A stretch of 64,000 nucleotides of DNA from assembly GCF_001281175.1 (NCBI RefSeq), contig NZ_KQ440396.1, forward strand, positions 248,001 through 312,000, written 5' to 3'. Below the pieces are notes generated by a model that saw nothing but the letters and a program-made list of their open reading frames with translations, was not told the origin of the DNA and did no database searches. The number at the start of each line of letters is the position of its first letter. Position 1 is the stretch's first letter. This document shows, piece after piece, positions 39,177-48,734 of the stretch. The position numbers and the translations under genes were made by a program. Origin of the DNA: Apilactobacillus apinorum. GTDB taxonomy: Bacteria; Bacillota; Bacilli; Lactobacillales; Lactobacillaceae.

Positions 39177-40265
39177 TTATTCAACTAAATCTAAAGTGAC
39201 ATTGATTGACTCAATTGAACTCATCACAGTAGCTTCAATTGATAAGCCATTGTAAGTTCTTGTTGATTTTTCAATATCACTAGTTTCTGCAAAACTCTTC
39301 TTGTTAACATCAGTTTGAGTATCTAAATAACCTTCACTGTACAGTCTTTGTGCAGTCATTTTGGCATTTTGATATAACAAATTAATTCCAGCATCATCTA
39401 AATGCATATGCTTATTGTTATTGAGTAGTTTTTGTAAATCATATTGGAAAGCATCTTTAACGATCTTAGTATTAATGAATTCATCAGCCCAATTACTACC
39501 AAATGTCATTCCAGATAACATCATCATGTCATCAGCCTTATCAATGACTACTGAACCATTTTTTGCATTGATAGCATCAATATCTTCTTGTGCTAAATTA
39601 GGATCTTCAACAAATTCAGATAAATTACCAATCTTCATTAAATCAATTGGTGCATTCATGGTTGCGTAAGTTGCTACTTGAATGTTGGGTAAATGCCCAT
39701 CTGTTTGCACAATTGCATAAACTGGGTTAAGTTTTGTGCTAGTCATGGGTTGATTTTGACTAGAATATGCTTGCAAGTTATTGAATGCTTCAACTGAATT
39801 TAATTGAGCGACTAATAATGCGTTTTGTGTGTTATATAAGTAATCTGATACTGCTTCTAAGTCTTTTTCAGCTAAATTATCAGTAACTACATAGTTAAAT
39901 CCATCATTAACTGCTTGACTAAGTGCATATACATAACGATTAGTATCAGATGTGCTTACACTTGCTCCAGAAGAAGTTGGAGTTGCACTAGCATTTGCTG
40001 TTTTAGCCACATCATTTTGTGGAGCAGAAATGACTTCGACCACTCCACGAAAATCTGGTACCTCAAAAGCTTTTTCAACTAATTTATAAACACTGGTAGT
40101 TTCATCAAATTTTGTTGAAACATCATCACTAATGCCGAAAACATCGATATGAGCTTTGTCATCATTGCCACTAGTTAGCACAGCAACCGATTGTTTGTAA
40201 TTAGTTAACTGCATTTTTGACAACTTGAGATGTATTTTTACGTCTGACATTGTTTTTAATGCCAT
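39177..40265 (-). CDS. Contractile tail sheath protein (XkdK-like)
   Basis: 362 residues. DKAHIDVFGISDDVSTKFDET and the C-terminal INLLYQNAKMTAQRLYSEGYLD are sheath-like; the C-terminal ISIES-type strand (STRTYNGLSIEATVMSSIESI) is where sheath subunits interlock. At 362 residues it is shorter than PBSX XkdK (about 466), so an outer domain is probably reduced. It marks the element as a myophage. Confidence 0.85.
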   Translation of the reverse strand: MALKTMSDVKIHLKLSKMQLTNYKQSVAVLTSGNDDKAHIDVFGISDDVSTKFDETTSVYKLVEKAFEVPDFRGVVEVISAPQNDVAKTANASATPTSSGASVSTSDTNRYVYALSQAVNDGFNYVVTDNLAEKDLEAVSDYLYNTQNALLVAQLNSVEAFNNLQAYSSQNQPMTSTKLNPVYAIVQTDGHLPNIQVATYATMNAPIDLMKIGNLSEFVEDPNLAQEDIDAINAKNGSVVIDKADDMMMLSGMTFGSNWADEFINTKIVKDAFQYDLQKLLNNNKHMHLDDAGINLLYQNAKMTAQRLYSEGYLDTQTDVNKKSFAETSDIEKSTRTYNGLSIEATVMSSIESINVTLDLVE

Positions 40266-40266
40266 A

Positions 40267-40734
40267 TTATTCCTCCTTGTAATTCAAACGGGCATCTTTA
40301 AGAATTCCGCCTTGCGTAAAATCTTCTTCATGGTGTCTAACATCCAAAGTTAAATCATATCCACCATCATAAATAGTCATATTTTCTATATATGATGCTG
40401 TTGATGGATTAGCTTCAATATTAATTACACCAATACCCTGTTTTTTTAATTCATATGTTGGTTGTTGCATAAAGAACAATCTCTGAATATAACTTAATAA
40501 GCTATAATATTGCTTTTGATCATCTGTAACTGCTTTAATTTGTACTTTTAAATTAAAATGGTCAGATACTGGATCAAAATCAACTTGAATAAATGGATCA
40601 GGTACATCAATGGCAAAATAAGGATAATTAGGACGTCTACCAGCAATATTATTTTGAACAACATCTATATCTTTATATTTTTTAATCTGTTCAATTAAAA
40701 CTCTTGCTACAAATGTTGAAACACTATCACTCAT
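40267..40734 (-). CDS. Tail terminator / neck protein (LIC_12616-like)
   Basis: 155 residues. VLIEQIKKYKDIDVVQNNIAGRRPNYPYFAIDV and the following YSLLSYIQRLFFMQQPTYEL match the neck proteins directly before the sheath in Firmicutes myophages, which close the tail end. It overlaps the next gene upstream by one base. Identification is by synteny plus fold pattern. Confidence 0.72.
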   Translation of the reverse strand: MSDSVSTFVARVLIEQIKKYKDIDVVQNNIAGRRPNYPYFAIDVPDPFIQVDFDPVSDHFNLKVQIKAVTDDQKQYYSLLSYIQRLFFMQQPTYELKKQGIGVINIEANPSTASYIENMTIYDGGYDLTLDVRHHEEDFTQGGILKDARLNYKEE

Positions 40735-41084
40735 TAATCATCAATCCTTTTTATTGTATAAAAAAAGAGCTTTGGTAATACCTTAGCTCGTCCCGTTACT
40801 TTATATTCTCCATCTTCTGATTTTACTTGATCTTCTTTGGTAAAATCCCCATGTCTTGAAATCCAATATAGTGTGTCGGTAGAATACTGACCACCATCCA
40901 TACTTGGAAATGTCATATTAGGATTTTGTGAATTAACAATTGGCTCATTTACTTGTAATGATTCTTGACTGGTTTTAATGGGATAACCAGCATCATCATA
41001 ACCATTTTGTGAATGTTTAGTAATTGTTAATGGCTGTTTAAGTCTATTAAACATAAATTTATATGCGCCAAATGTTTGAATCAT
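40734..41084 (-). CDS. Head closure / head-tail joining protein
   Basis: 116 residues, beta-rich, with QTFGAYKFMFNRLKQPLTITK at the start and KEDQVKSEDGEYKVTGRAKV near the end. Position (between connector and neck) and size match head-closure proteins such as XkdH. The family call is tentative. It overlaps the next gene by one base. Confidence 0.65.
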   Translation of the reverse strand: MIQTFGAYKFMFNRLKQPLTITKHSQNGYDDAGYPIKTSQESLQVNEPIVNSQNPNMTFPSMDGGQYSTDTLYWISRHGDFTKEDQVKSEDGEYKVTGRAKVLPKLFFYTIKRIDD

Positions 41085-41086
41085 AA

Positions 41087-41413
41087 CTATTCACCTTGAT
41101 TGGAATTAATTTTTACAGAAGCACCATCATTAGTTCCTTGTGCAGTAACATTATCCACTTTTGCTTCACCATTTACAGTAAAACCTGGAACTGCTACTAA
41201 TGTTGAAACAAAATGATTAGTTTCTTCATTGAATTTACCTACATAATATTCACCATTTACAACAGTATCACCAGATTCACGACCTGTGATATCAACATCA
41301 TTAGCATCTGTACCTAAGAATAATAAATTATCCTTATTAAATTTTGTTACATCAGGTGCAACAAATACACCATTTTCATTTTTTACTCCATTTACAATTG
41401 CAGCTTTTAACAT
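41087..41413 (-). CDS. Hypothetical virion-associated protein
   Basis: 108 residues. Not recognised. It begins LKAAIVNGVKNENGVFVAPDV, is Asn/Asp/Val-rich and beta-like, and has no Cys. Such small beta proteins near connector genes are sometimes head or tail decoration proteins, but there is no direct support. Own AGGAGG ribosome-binding site, 12 bp after its neighbour. Confidence 0.6.
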   Translation of the reverse strand: MLKAAIVNGVKNENGVFVAPDVTKFNKDNLLFLGTDANDVDITGRESGDTVVNGEYYVGKFNEETNHFVSTLVAVPGFTVNGEAKVDNVTAQGTNDGASVKINSNQGE

Positions 41414-41425
41414 TAAAAATTCCTC

Positions 41426-42016
41426 CTATTTTTTTATTACCATGTACGTAATTGAATTACGTAATCTTTTTGTGTCAATCAAAGGATTATTAAATCCTTT
41501 CCTATTTTCAGTTAGTGGTGCATTTTTAGGATCGCTAAAATTATCTAGCGTCTTTTGCATATCAGAAACCATTTGTTCACCTAAAACCTTGTAAACATCT
41601 TTGGGCGTTTTTCTTTCCATTAAAATATCCATTACACAATCATTTAACAAAGATGTCCAATTATCTTGATAATGATCTTGAGTGTAACGAATAAATGGTC
41701 TAGATGGTATATCAACACTCTTTTTAAGCACAAACATTACTTTGAAACCATATGGTTGACTATCATCATCAATTCCTAGAGCATGACCACGCCTATATAA
41801 GCCCACTATTTCACTTGTTTTACGACCTTGGGCGTTGCCAGTTGGAATTACCAAATATGGATATTTTTTAGATTGAATATGCTTTCCCATTTCTTGAACT
41901 AGAGCAATCATATTTAAAAAATCGTTATCAGCTGGGATCCCAACAATTACTTGATGTGCATTAAGCTCATTTAAGGCGTTTCTTGCATTTACAAGATGAT
42001 TAATATTTGTTGTCAT
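41426..42016 (-). CDS. Phage connector/tail completion protein (HK97 gp10-like role)
   Basis: 196 residues. SRPFIRYTQDHYQDNW and the C-terminal NPLIDTKRLRNSITYMV are typical of gp10/Mu tail-completion-like proteins, where an Arg/Pro-rich element and a final NPL-D-T-LRxSI motif recur. The start overlaps the connector gene by 4 bp. It contributes to head-tail joining by analogy. Confidence 0.7.
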   Translation of the reverse strand: MTTNINHLVNARNALNELNAHQVIVGIPADNDFLNMIALVQEMGKHIQSKKYPYLVIPTGNAQGRKTSEIVGLYRRGHALGIDDDSQPYGFKVMFVLKKSVDIPSRPFIRYTQDHYQDNWTSLLNDCVMDILMERKTPKDVYKVLGEQMVSDMQKTLDNFSDPKNAPLTENRKGFNNPLIDTKRLRNSITYMVIKK

Positions 42017-42345
42017 AACAACATAAAGCTCCCATCCCCACCATTACCATAATTTTGAACGGTGGTTAGATATTGATTTAAATATGGATCATTGCTAGTT
42101 TTATCGGAAACGGTTTCGCTAACTCCTAACATTGAACTAGAAGTTACACCACCATAATTCATAAAGTAATCAACGTATAATAGATGCTTAGCATATTCAG
42201 TTACAGCTGTATCAAAAGCAATGTCAACCACACTATCATTTTTAGTCTGTAATGTAGCTCTTTTTATCGCGTTATTAACATGACTCTCACTAAAATCTTG
42301 AAACATTTCTATATCATCGGTTACATCATTAATTGAAACAGTCAT
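42013..42345 (-). CDS. Head-tail connector protein (XkdG/gp15-like position)
   Basis: 110 residues, helical, beginning TVSINDVTDDIEMFQDFSES and with AVTEYAKHLLYVDYFMNYGG. The location directly after the capsid gene and the helical nature match adaptor proteins that bind the portal, similar to SPP1 gp15. It overlaps the next gene as ATGA-type by 4 bp. Confidence 0.7.
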   Translation of the reverse strand: MTVSINDVTDDIEMFQDFSESHVNNAIKRATLQTKNDSVVDIAFDTAVTEYAKHLLYVDYFMNYGGVTSSSMLGVSETVSDKTSNDPYLNQYLTTVQNYGNGGDGSFMLL

Positions 42346-42357
42346 TTAATCACCTGA

Positions 42358-43521
42358 TTATGATTTTTTAGCAGATGAGCCAGAACTGGATGAACTAGAA
42401 CTAGAATTTGAACCTTTACCAGTGTTACTTGATGAATCATCAATTGGATTTGAGGCTTTATCACGGTTTGCTTGGAATGAAGCCACATTATTGATTACAT
42501 ACACGCCATCAATCATTTCAAAGGATGGAATTAATTGTTGTGATGCACGAATCTTCTTATTAACTGGATCTCTAGTTAAATAAGTAGTAATTGCAACACC
42601 ATCTGTAACTGATACATCAACATCTTGTGCTGAAAGTAAGTCTGCTTGTTCAGGTGTAGTTGAGAAGTAAGTACTACCTAAATCACCATCTGGCATAATA
42701 ATAACTTGACCATCTTCAATATACTTATGCATTTGACCATCATAACCAAGATATTGTTTATCATATGTTTGCACTGCTAATCCTAAATCACTTAGATAAC
42801 TATTAATCATGGAGTTAGATACACTAACAGCACCACTATTAATAGCAGGATTTAAAATTGTTTGTTTTACTTTGTCGTTTGATTGCAATGCACGATAAGT
42901 AACTGTATTCATTAAGATTCTTGTTGGTGTTAAACCAGAATCAGCATTAATAGTGTCCATAGCTACTTGAATATCATTATATGGGTTAGATTTATCATCT
43001 GTCCAAAGAGTGTCAGAATTGTTGATATGTGATTGCTTCATTTGATAATCAACATCCATTTGAACACCATTGCTTCGGAGATTAATCTTACCAGTCTTTA
43101 GCATATTTAATCGCATTAATTCTGCAGTGGTTTGAGCACCTTTAATTAAATTATCTGTATCTTGAAATACGTGATTTAATAATGCGTCTTTTTGTGCATC
43201 AGTACCGCTTGCTTGCACTCTTAACAATTGTTGTCTAGTTTTTTCATCAATATAAAAGCTATCTTTTGAATATTGAGTATTAGTGGATATTTTTTGTAAT
43301 CCAGAACGGTCTCTAATATGAGATTCTGTATCAAAACTGGATAAAGCTAATGGTGCTACCGCAGTATTTTGGCCACGATACCATTCTACTTGACTGTCTG
43401 TTTGAACTTTTTGTGGAAATAATACTTCACCAATTAAAGGTTCTCCTGTATTAGCTTGATTTGTCCAGTGATCAACAATGTTAGAAGAATCAATATCACT
43501 GAAAATATTTTCTGAATCCAT
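42358..43521 (-). CDS. Major capsid protein (cap-E family)
   Basis: 387 residues. The start with VDHWTNQANTGEPLIGEVLFPQ, then KQSHINNSDTLW and TPTRILMNTVTYRAL, identify a phage major capsid protein of the E family with an HK97 fold. The C-terminus is a low-complexity Ser run (about 365-380) ending in Lys residues, possibly exposed on the shell. The decoration gene lies directly before it, as in lambda D-E. Confidence 0.9.
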   Translation of the reverse strand: MDSENIFSDIDSSNIVDHWTNQANTGEPLIGEVLFPQKVQTDSQVEWYRGQNTAVAPLALSSFDTESHIRDRSGLQKISTNTQYSKDSFYIDEKTRQQLLRVQASGTDAQKDALLNHVFQDTDNLIKGAQTTAELMRLNMLKTGKINLRSNGVQMDVDYQMKQSHINNSDTLWTDDKSNPYNDIQVAMDTINADSGLTPTRILMNTVTYRALQSNDKVKQTILNPAINSGAVSVSNSMINSYLSDLGLAVQTYDKQYLGYDGQMHKYIEDGQVIIMPDGDLGSTYFSTTPEQADLLSAQDVDVSVTDGVAITTYLTRDPVNKKIRASQQLIPSFEMIDGVYVINNVASFQANRDKASNPIDDSSSNTGKGSNSSSSSSSSGSSAKKS

Positions 43522-43534
43522 TTATGTTTCCTCC

Positions 43535-43894
43535 TTATTTCTTTAAAAATGTAATGTTTGATAATGCTTTTTTAGCATCATCACTAATAGGTGGAATCTT
43601 ATTTTCATTAATGTAACCTTCAACAAGTACGGTTCCATTGCCGTTACCATCAGTTACATCAACATCATGTAATAAAATTCCTTGTGCAGTAGAATCATTT
43701 GCAACATTCAAGTTTGCATTTTCATCATCAGCCAACTTGTTAGGCCCGCCAACCGGTGTACCAGCAGGAACAATTTTCTTGCCGTTTGCACAATCAACAT
43801 TTGAATCAGTAATAATTACGTTTAAACCGACTTTGTTGGCAGTATTTGCAAGTATTGTATTTTCAACAGTTAAATTAGTAATATCAACTGACAT
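43535..43894 (-). CDS. Head decoration protein
   Basis: 119 residues, beta-rich, with GKKIVPAGTPVGGPN followed by AQGILLHDVDVTDGNGNGTVLVEG. This pattern is typical of small decoration proteins that precede cap-E genes. It stabilises the capsid shell by family analogy. It lies 13 bp before the capsid gene. Confidence 0.78.
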   Translation of the reverse strand: MSVDITNLTVENTILANTANKVGLNVIITDSNVDCANGKKIVPAGTPVGGPNKLADDENANLNVANDSTAQGILLHDVDVTDGNGNGTVLVEGYINENKIPPISDDAKKALSNITFLKK

Positions 43895-43906
43895 TTAATT
43901 CACTCC

Positions 43907-44539
43907 TTATTTAAAATAATGATTTTCTTTATGAGTATGGTTTTGCTTAGCTAAGCGAGCACCAACAGACTCTGTTTTATTGTGTACTTTAGAGCCATTT
44001 GTCTTTGGTGGGTTGCCTTTAAGCAAATCTGCCTTTAAATGCTTCTTTAAACGATTGGTGTAACGAGATAACCAATCAATATTAGACTTAGTTGTATCTG
44101 CATCAGAAGTTACAATATGCTTAATATCTGAACTATTTAATTCAATACCAGCATCTTTAGCCATACCGCGTGCTGTATCTTGCATATGATACTTAGCAAG
44201 TTCCTTTTTACTTTCCTCAGCTTCTTTTTTAGCTTGGTCTAAAAGAAACTTATTTTTTTGATCGACAGACATTTTTTCAAGCTTTTTGGCATTATCAGTT
44301 TTTTCTTGCCATTGTGCTTTCTTATCTTCGACAATTTTTTTCAAATCATCTTCTGTATAAGTTTTTCCAGAGCCAGTTTTACTGTCATTTTGTTTTTGAC
44401 TATTATCACTTGAATCTGGATTACCTTTACCATCTGCTCCATCGTTTGGATCAGTATTTTTGCCATCTTCAGCTGAATTATCTTCAGAGCCATCAGCAAA
44501 ATATTGTAAATCCATGCCTAATTTATCTTTTGTTTCCAT
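43907..44539 (-). CDS. Capsid scaffold protein (DUF4355-like)
   Basis: 210 residues. An acidic Asn/Asp/Ser-rich N-terminus (about 1-60), a Lys/Glu coiled coil with KKLEKMSVDQKNKFLLDQAKKEAEESK, then a basic C-terminus with HKENHYFK. This is the standard layout of scaffold proteins before decoration and capsid genes; the basic tail binds the shell. It is removed on maturation. Confidence 0.83.
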   Translation of the reverse strand: METKDKLGMDLQYFADGSEDNSAEDGKNTDPNDGADGKGNPDSSDNSQKQNDSKTGSGKTYTEDDLKKIVEDKKAQWQEKTDNAKKLEKMSVDQKNKFLLDQAKKEAEESKKELAKYHMQDTARGMAKDAGIELNSSDIKHIVTSDADTTKSNIDWLSRYTNRLKKHLKADLLKGNPPKTNGSKVHNKTESVGARLAKQNHTHKENHYFK

Positions 44540-44605
44540 ATTTACGCCTCCAATTTAGATTAAGTAGCTTTTAATGACATCACTTTGTTGGTCATTTTGC
44601 GTACA

Positions 44606-44638
44606 AAAAAAGCAACCTAATATTAATTAGATTGCTTG
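44606..44638 (-). terminator. Internal terminator after the minor head gene
   Basis: AGCAATCTAAT/ATTAGGTTGCT (one mismatch) with a 4-nt loop, followed by seven T on the minus strand. It lies inside the morphogenesis operon between the minor head gene and the scaffold gene. Confidence 0.8.
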
Positions 44639-44645
44639 AATATAT

Positions 44646-45686
44646 TTAATTTGGATCAAATGCTAAATTGCTATCACCATCATGTGGAATTAAATAACAA
44701 TAACAGTTCGGATGAGTATCTTGTGGAATTTCAGGTGCATCATCAATGGACCATGGCCCTTGATTAGATAAATCAACGCAATAATCACAAGCAGAAGGTT
44801 CGTGATGCAAATCAACAGTTGTAATATTGGACGTTCTATAAGTAATTTTGTTTACTATATTAACTAGTCTGGAGCTTTCCGTTCTGATAAGCCTTTGAGC
44901 ATTATATTCAGTTTGCTTAATACGGTCAGCGATTGATTTTTTGGGATTAAATTGATTCTTATTAGTGTGTTTAATCAACATATCTTTTAAATCATCTAAA
45001 CTCATATTATGCCTAATATGCTGATTAACTAAATTCTCAACATCATTAGTCATTTCATCCGATTTATTCCACAAATTATTGGACCATAACTTAGTATTTT
45101 TGTCCTCAGTAACCAGAGTTTTACCTGTTTTAACATTAATTCCTGTATTGTAATGTAAACCATTTAATCCCAACGAATTTCTAATATTATTAATCCCTGC
45201 ATCCGCTGAATTGTCTATTTTTGCAAAAATCAACTTAGAAATATCTCTAAATTTTGATGATACCTTAGCCAAATGTTGAATTTGTGATGTAACTGTTTGT
45301 GTTTCATGAGTGGTAATAATATCTTTTTGTTTATCGGTTAAATAAACCAAAGTCATTGCGATTATTGCATTTAACATTGCCCCATGATTCATACCAGCTT
45401 TAACTCCTAAAACTTTGACACGCTGTTGTGCGTCATAACTTAAATCATTAACATTTAAATCATTCAATAGTTGCTGAAATTGTTGCTTATCCCAACTATT
45501 AATCATTGCATTGGCCTGACTAACTGTTAGCTCATTATCAACAGCATAACGATTAAAAAATTGTGTTAGATATTGTTCAATCATCCCAATTGTACTGTTA
45601 TTTAACATGTCCAAAGTGTCATTAGTATTTTTATCATTTTGAATTAACTGATTGATACGATTATCAACTGTTTTAGATAAATCCAT
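44646..45686 (-). CDS. Minor head protein (SPP1 gp7/Mu F-like)
   Basis: 346 residues. Helical N-terminus followed by the minor-head domain: RIKQTEYNAQRLIRTESSRLVN (conserved Arg-Thr-Glu), HHEPSACDYCVDLSNQGPW, and the metal-binding-like ending DTHPNCYCYLIPH. This is the SPP1 gp7/Mu gpF family. It is inside the capsid near the portal, and follows portal by 2 bp. Confidence 0.88.
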   Translation of the reverse strand: MDLSKTVDNRINQLIQNDKNTNDTLDMLNNSTIGMIEQYLTQFFNRYAVDNELTVSQANAMINSWDKQQFQQLLNDLNVNDLSYDAQQRVKVLGVKAGMNHGAMLNAIIAMTLVYLTDKQKDIITTHETQTVTSQIQHLAKVSSKFRDISKLIFAKIDNSADAGINNIRNSLGLNGLHYNTGINVKTGKTLVTEDKNTKLWSNNLWNKSDEMTNDVENLVNQHIRHNMSLDDLKDMLIKHTNKNQFNPKKSIADRIKQTEYNAQRLIRTESSRLVNIVNKITYRTSNITTVDLHHEPSACDYCVDLSNQGPWSIDDAPEIPQDTHPNCYCYLIPHDGDSNLAFDPN

Positions 45687-45688
45687 TG

Positions 45689-47155
45689 CTAATCACCAAC
45701 ATTTCCATTTGAACTATTATCGTTATTAGGTTGATTTTGTACCATATTGCTAGTTAATTGCATATTAGCTTGTTTCTCATTACTTTCTTCAGCAAGTTCA
45801 CCCTCAATATCGTTAGTTAATCCAGTAACCGACAATAATAATTTCTGCGACAATTTACCATATGCAGAATTAATAAATGACCCAATTTCAGTCAAATTTC
45901 GGGGAATATTTTGTGTAAATTTAAAATTCAATAGTTGCCAAGCATCATTATCAATACCTTCACTAACATTAAATAGACATTGAAATACTTGTCTCAATGA
46001 TGACTGCATATAAATAGATTTAGTAGTTGCCATGTTCTTCATAGCACTAAATTTAATCTGCAACGATACACCAGATGGATTCCCGGCAAATGCTTGGTCA
46101 TTAATATTAGTAATTCCAATAATTTCATAAACTGAATTAACTAGTCTATCAATTAAATGCTCTTGCGTTGCATCTGCATCCGGTTTACCTAAAAATCCAA
46201 TATCAGGTGCTGGTTGACCATTAACGCTATTTGCATTAATAGTGCGATCAGATTTAATTTTAACCAAATTCTTTTGCTTTTCCTTTTGATCTTTACCAGG
46301 AATACGAACATTAACTAACTTCAAATATGCGTCAGCAAAATAATCAACATCATTAGCCTTCTCAGACATTGATTTATCAATTGCATCAAATACTGTATAC
46401 AAATCTTTACACATTGCCATTTTTTCATCATTTTCAGCTAATTCAATCACTGGAATGCATCCATATGGATTAATGCTTGCATTACCTACTTGTGTTAAAT
46501 ATTGGTTATTGCTTGGATCATCTACGTACGTCCAAGAATATTGTTCACTAGTCAATGTAATTTCTAGTTGATTTTGATAATTATTAGTAAATTGTACAGC
46601 ATACAGTGGATTAGTAGCTGGTGTATCATCATAAATTAAGAAAGTATTTAATGGACTAGCATATGTTAGCTGAGTATCACCATTTTCATCTTGATAAACA
46701 TAGTAATAAGCAATTCCGTACATACTAGCTAATTTTGATACTTGTAAGTTAACTTTTTCTAGATTAACTGTATTACCCCAGCGATTAATTAAATCATTAA
46801 TACCATCCGCATTATTAATTTGATTATCGTTATCTGGAACATTAATATTAACCGGATTAGAAATAAAGAAACCATTAAAATCATTAATGGCTTTTTTAGG
46901 AAAATTAATTAATATACGGTTATCTGGTTTGTAAATCTCTTTATGTGGCATATTAAAGATTTTATGCTTACCATCATAATAATTCTTGTCCATTTGAAAC
47001 TTAGGCAGCATATTATTTTGATAATATTCAACAGCATCTAATAAATCACAAGTTGTAATATCAACATTACTTGGCATAACAAATGTATTACTTGGCGTTA
47101 CTTGAATATTACCCGCCATAGTATTTTGTAACTGATTATCAACCTCTAATGGCAT
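45689..47155 (-). CDS. Portal protein (SPP1 gp6/XkdE-like)
   Basis: 488 residues. Portal ring protein through which DNA enters and leaves the head. Recognisable elements: the N-terminal KFQMDKNYYDGKHKIF, INFPKKAINDFNGFFISNP, YYYVYQDENGDTQLTYASP, and the C-terminal FAGNPSGVSLQIKFSAMKN, all standard for SPP1-type portals. It lies 53 bp after terL. Confidence 0.92.
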   Translation of the reverse strand: MPLEVDNQLQNTMAGNIQVTPSNTFVMPSNVDITTCDLLDAVEYYQNNMLPKFQMDKNYYDGKHKIFNMPHKEIYKPDNRILINFPKKAINDFNGFFISNPVNINVPDNDNQINNADGINDLINRWGNTVNLEKVNLQVSKLASMYGIAYYYVYQDENGDTQLTYASPLNTFLIYDDTPATNPLYAVQFTNNYQNQLEITLTSEQYSWTYVDDPSNNQYLTQVGNASINPYGCIPVIELAENDEKMAMCKDLYTVFDAIDKSMSEKANDVDYFADAYLKLVNVRIPGKDQKEKQKNLVKIKSDRTINANSVNGQPAPDIGFLGKPDADATQEHLIDRLVNSVYEIIGITNINDQAFAGNPSGVSLQIKFSAMKNMATTKSIYMQSSLRQVFQCLFNVSEGIDNDAWQLLNFKFTQNIPRNLTEIGSFINSAYGKLSQKLLLSVTGLTNDIEGELAEESNEKQANMQLTSNMVQNQPNNDNSSNGNVGD

Positions 47156-47208
47156 CTCAACACCTCCTCATTTTTCTAAATCTACATTGAAATAACTTTT
47201 ACATAGAA

Positions 47209-48477
47209 CTAAATATTATAATTTTCAACAGCACTTTCTCTTTCTTTAAAGTATTCAAAAATAGCATATCTAAGTGCATCTAAAACGTGATCATGTTCTT
47301 TTACTGGAGCATCTTTAACCTTTTGCCATACATATTCGAAGATTTCATGTAAAAACGTTTCTGAACTATCTTCATCAGTATCTGTAGTTGTTTTTGCTTC
47401 ATCTTTTGCAACTAGCAATCGTCTAGATTTAATTAATCCAGCTAACTTTTCAATACCAATCAAAACAGACTTATCAGCATTAATAGCATTTAATCCTTCT
47501 TCTTGAAATCTAGCAACATGCTCAGGCCTTGCAGAATCACAATAGAATGGAATATCACCATATTTATCTTGAATTTTCAATGCTACATCAACCCAGTAAT
47601 CAATTTCTTTATATTGATGTGTATATTCATTCAACATATATACTTTTTTAGTGTTTTCAGAATATCCACACAAAACGATTGAACCATAGTGAGAATATCC
47701 CCAATCAACTCCACAGAAGTAATCTAAATCTGTTGGAATATCTGCAGGATCAATCATGTTTTTATCTTTAGAAAAATCAGGATAAATAACACCATCAGAA
47801 CTTGACCATTTTCCTAAAATATACCTATCAAAAAAGACGCCAGAATACATATTCTTAGCGTCTTCAATCTCTTTATTAGTAAGTATTGGATTATCATACA
47901 TATTAAAAGTTACTCTAACAGCATCTTTATCCTTTAAATCATCTATCCAATGTAATTTAAAGTAATGCATTGGACCAGCCGGATTACAATTGAACCAATA
48001 TTTATGATTAGGCACAGTTAAAGCACGACCTGTAGCCTGATTAACAAAGCTTTCAGGCATTAATGCTACTTCGTCAAAATAGCAACCTGCAGCAGTAATT
48101 CCTTGAACTAAATCTTGTCTTGACTCATCTTTACCACCAAATAGATAGAAATAATTCGTGTGATTGCCAAATGTAATCGTTAAGCAGTTATCTGATTGCT
48201 TATCTTTAACTCTATAACCTAAACGTACTAAACGATTAATAAGTGGCACAATCACATTTCTACGTAGTGAGGCGATAGTTTTACCAGCCATAATGAAGTT
48301 TTGCCCATCAAATTCATGTGTTCCCCATTGTACGAAACCTAATGACATCCACATGGTTTTACCTGTACGGATTGATCCATCAGCAATAAGCGTTGTTTTA
48401 TTTTTATATTTTGGATACAACCACCAAAATTCAGAAAATAGCTGTTTTGAACTTGGTGGAGCAATTGTCACTGTCAT
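47209..48477 (-). CDS. Terminase large subunit (PBSX XtmB type)
   Basis: 422 residues. The packaging ATPase/nuclease. Walker A is DGSIRTGKTMWMSLG, Walker B is CYFDEVALMPE and the coupling motif is FNCNPAGP. The RNase H-like nuclease has Asp in CGVDWGYSHYG, in FYCDSARPEHVARF and in HDHVLDALRYAIF. It is separated from terS by 1.4 kb of cargo and non-coding DNA, an unusual arrangement. Two terminator-like hairpins just upstream mean it needs read-through or its own promoter. Confidence 0.95.
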   Translation of the reverse strand: MTVTIAPPSSKQLFSEFWWLYPKYKNKTTLIADGSIRTGKTMWMSLGFVQWGTHEFDGQNFIMAGKTIASLRRNVIVPLINRLVRLGYRVKDKQSDNCLTITFGNHTNYFYLFGGKDESRQDLVQGITAAGCYFDEVALMPESFVNQATGRALTVPNHKYWFNCNPAGPMHYFKLHWIDDLKDKDAVRVTFNMYDNPILTNKEIEDAKNMYSGVFFDRYILGKWSSSDGVIYPDFSKDKNMIDPADIPTDLDYFCGVDWGYSHYGSIVLCGYSENTKKVYMLNEYTHQYKEIDYWVDVALKIQDKYGDIPFYCDSARPEHVARFQEEGLNAINADKSVLIGIEKLAGLIKSRRLLVAKDEAKTTTDTDEDSSETFLHEIFEYVWQKVKDAPVKEHDHVLDALRYAIFEYFKERESAVENYNI

Positions 48478-48507
48478 TTTATTATCATCTCAAATTCTTT
48501 TTTATAT

Positions 48508-48560
48508 AAAAAAAGAACTCTAATAAGAGTTCAAAAAAGCTTTCAAGTTATTGCTTTTTT
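48508..48560 (-). terminator. Two tandem hairpins downstream of the secreted-protein cassette
   Basis: First stem GAACTC/GAGTTC (48515-48532) with a 6-nt loop followed by TTTTTTT on the minus strand; second, A-rich stem AAAAAAGC/GCTTTTTT a few bases away (about 48533-48559). Together they insulate the cargo from terL. Confidence 0.78.
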
Positions 48561-48565
48561 AGTAA

Positions 48566-48730
48566 TTATCTTTTAAAAATTTGATAATATATTCCAAGTA
48601 CTATGAGTACGTCTAACACAAAAATAACAAATTTTACTAAAAAATTATCACCAAAAATATAAAAAGCAAAAAAATTAATTATAAAAGAAACTAAAACAAA
48701 AATAACAAGTAAAATAATGAATTTTTTCAT
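48566..48730 (-). CDS. Tiny two-helix membrane protein, putative immunity/partner protein
   Basis: 54 residues from the ATG at 48730. It is nearly all hydrophobic: KKFIILLVIFVLVSFIINF is helix one, FVIFVLDVLIVLGIYYQIF helix two, with a short loop containing GDN between them and a basic C-terminus. It begins 4 bp after the stop of the secreted protein, so the two form one unit. Small two-helix proteins next to secreted peptides are often immunity proteins. That role is an inference; no family was recognised. Confidence 0.7.
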   Translation of the reverse strand: MKKFIILLVIFVLVSFIINFFAFYIFGDNFLVKFVIFVLDVLIVLGIYYQIFKR

Positions 48731-48734
48731 TTTA

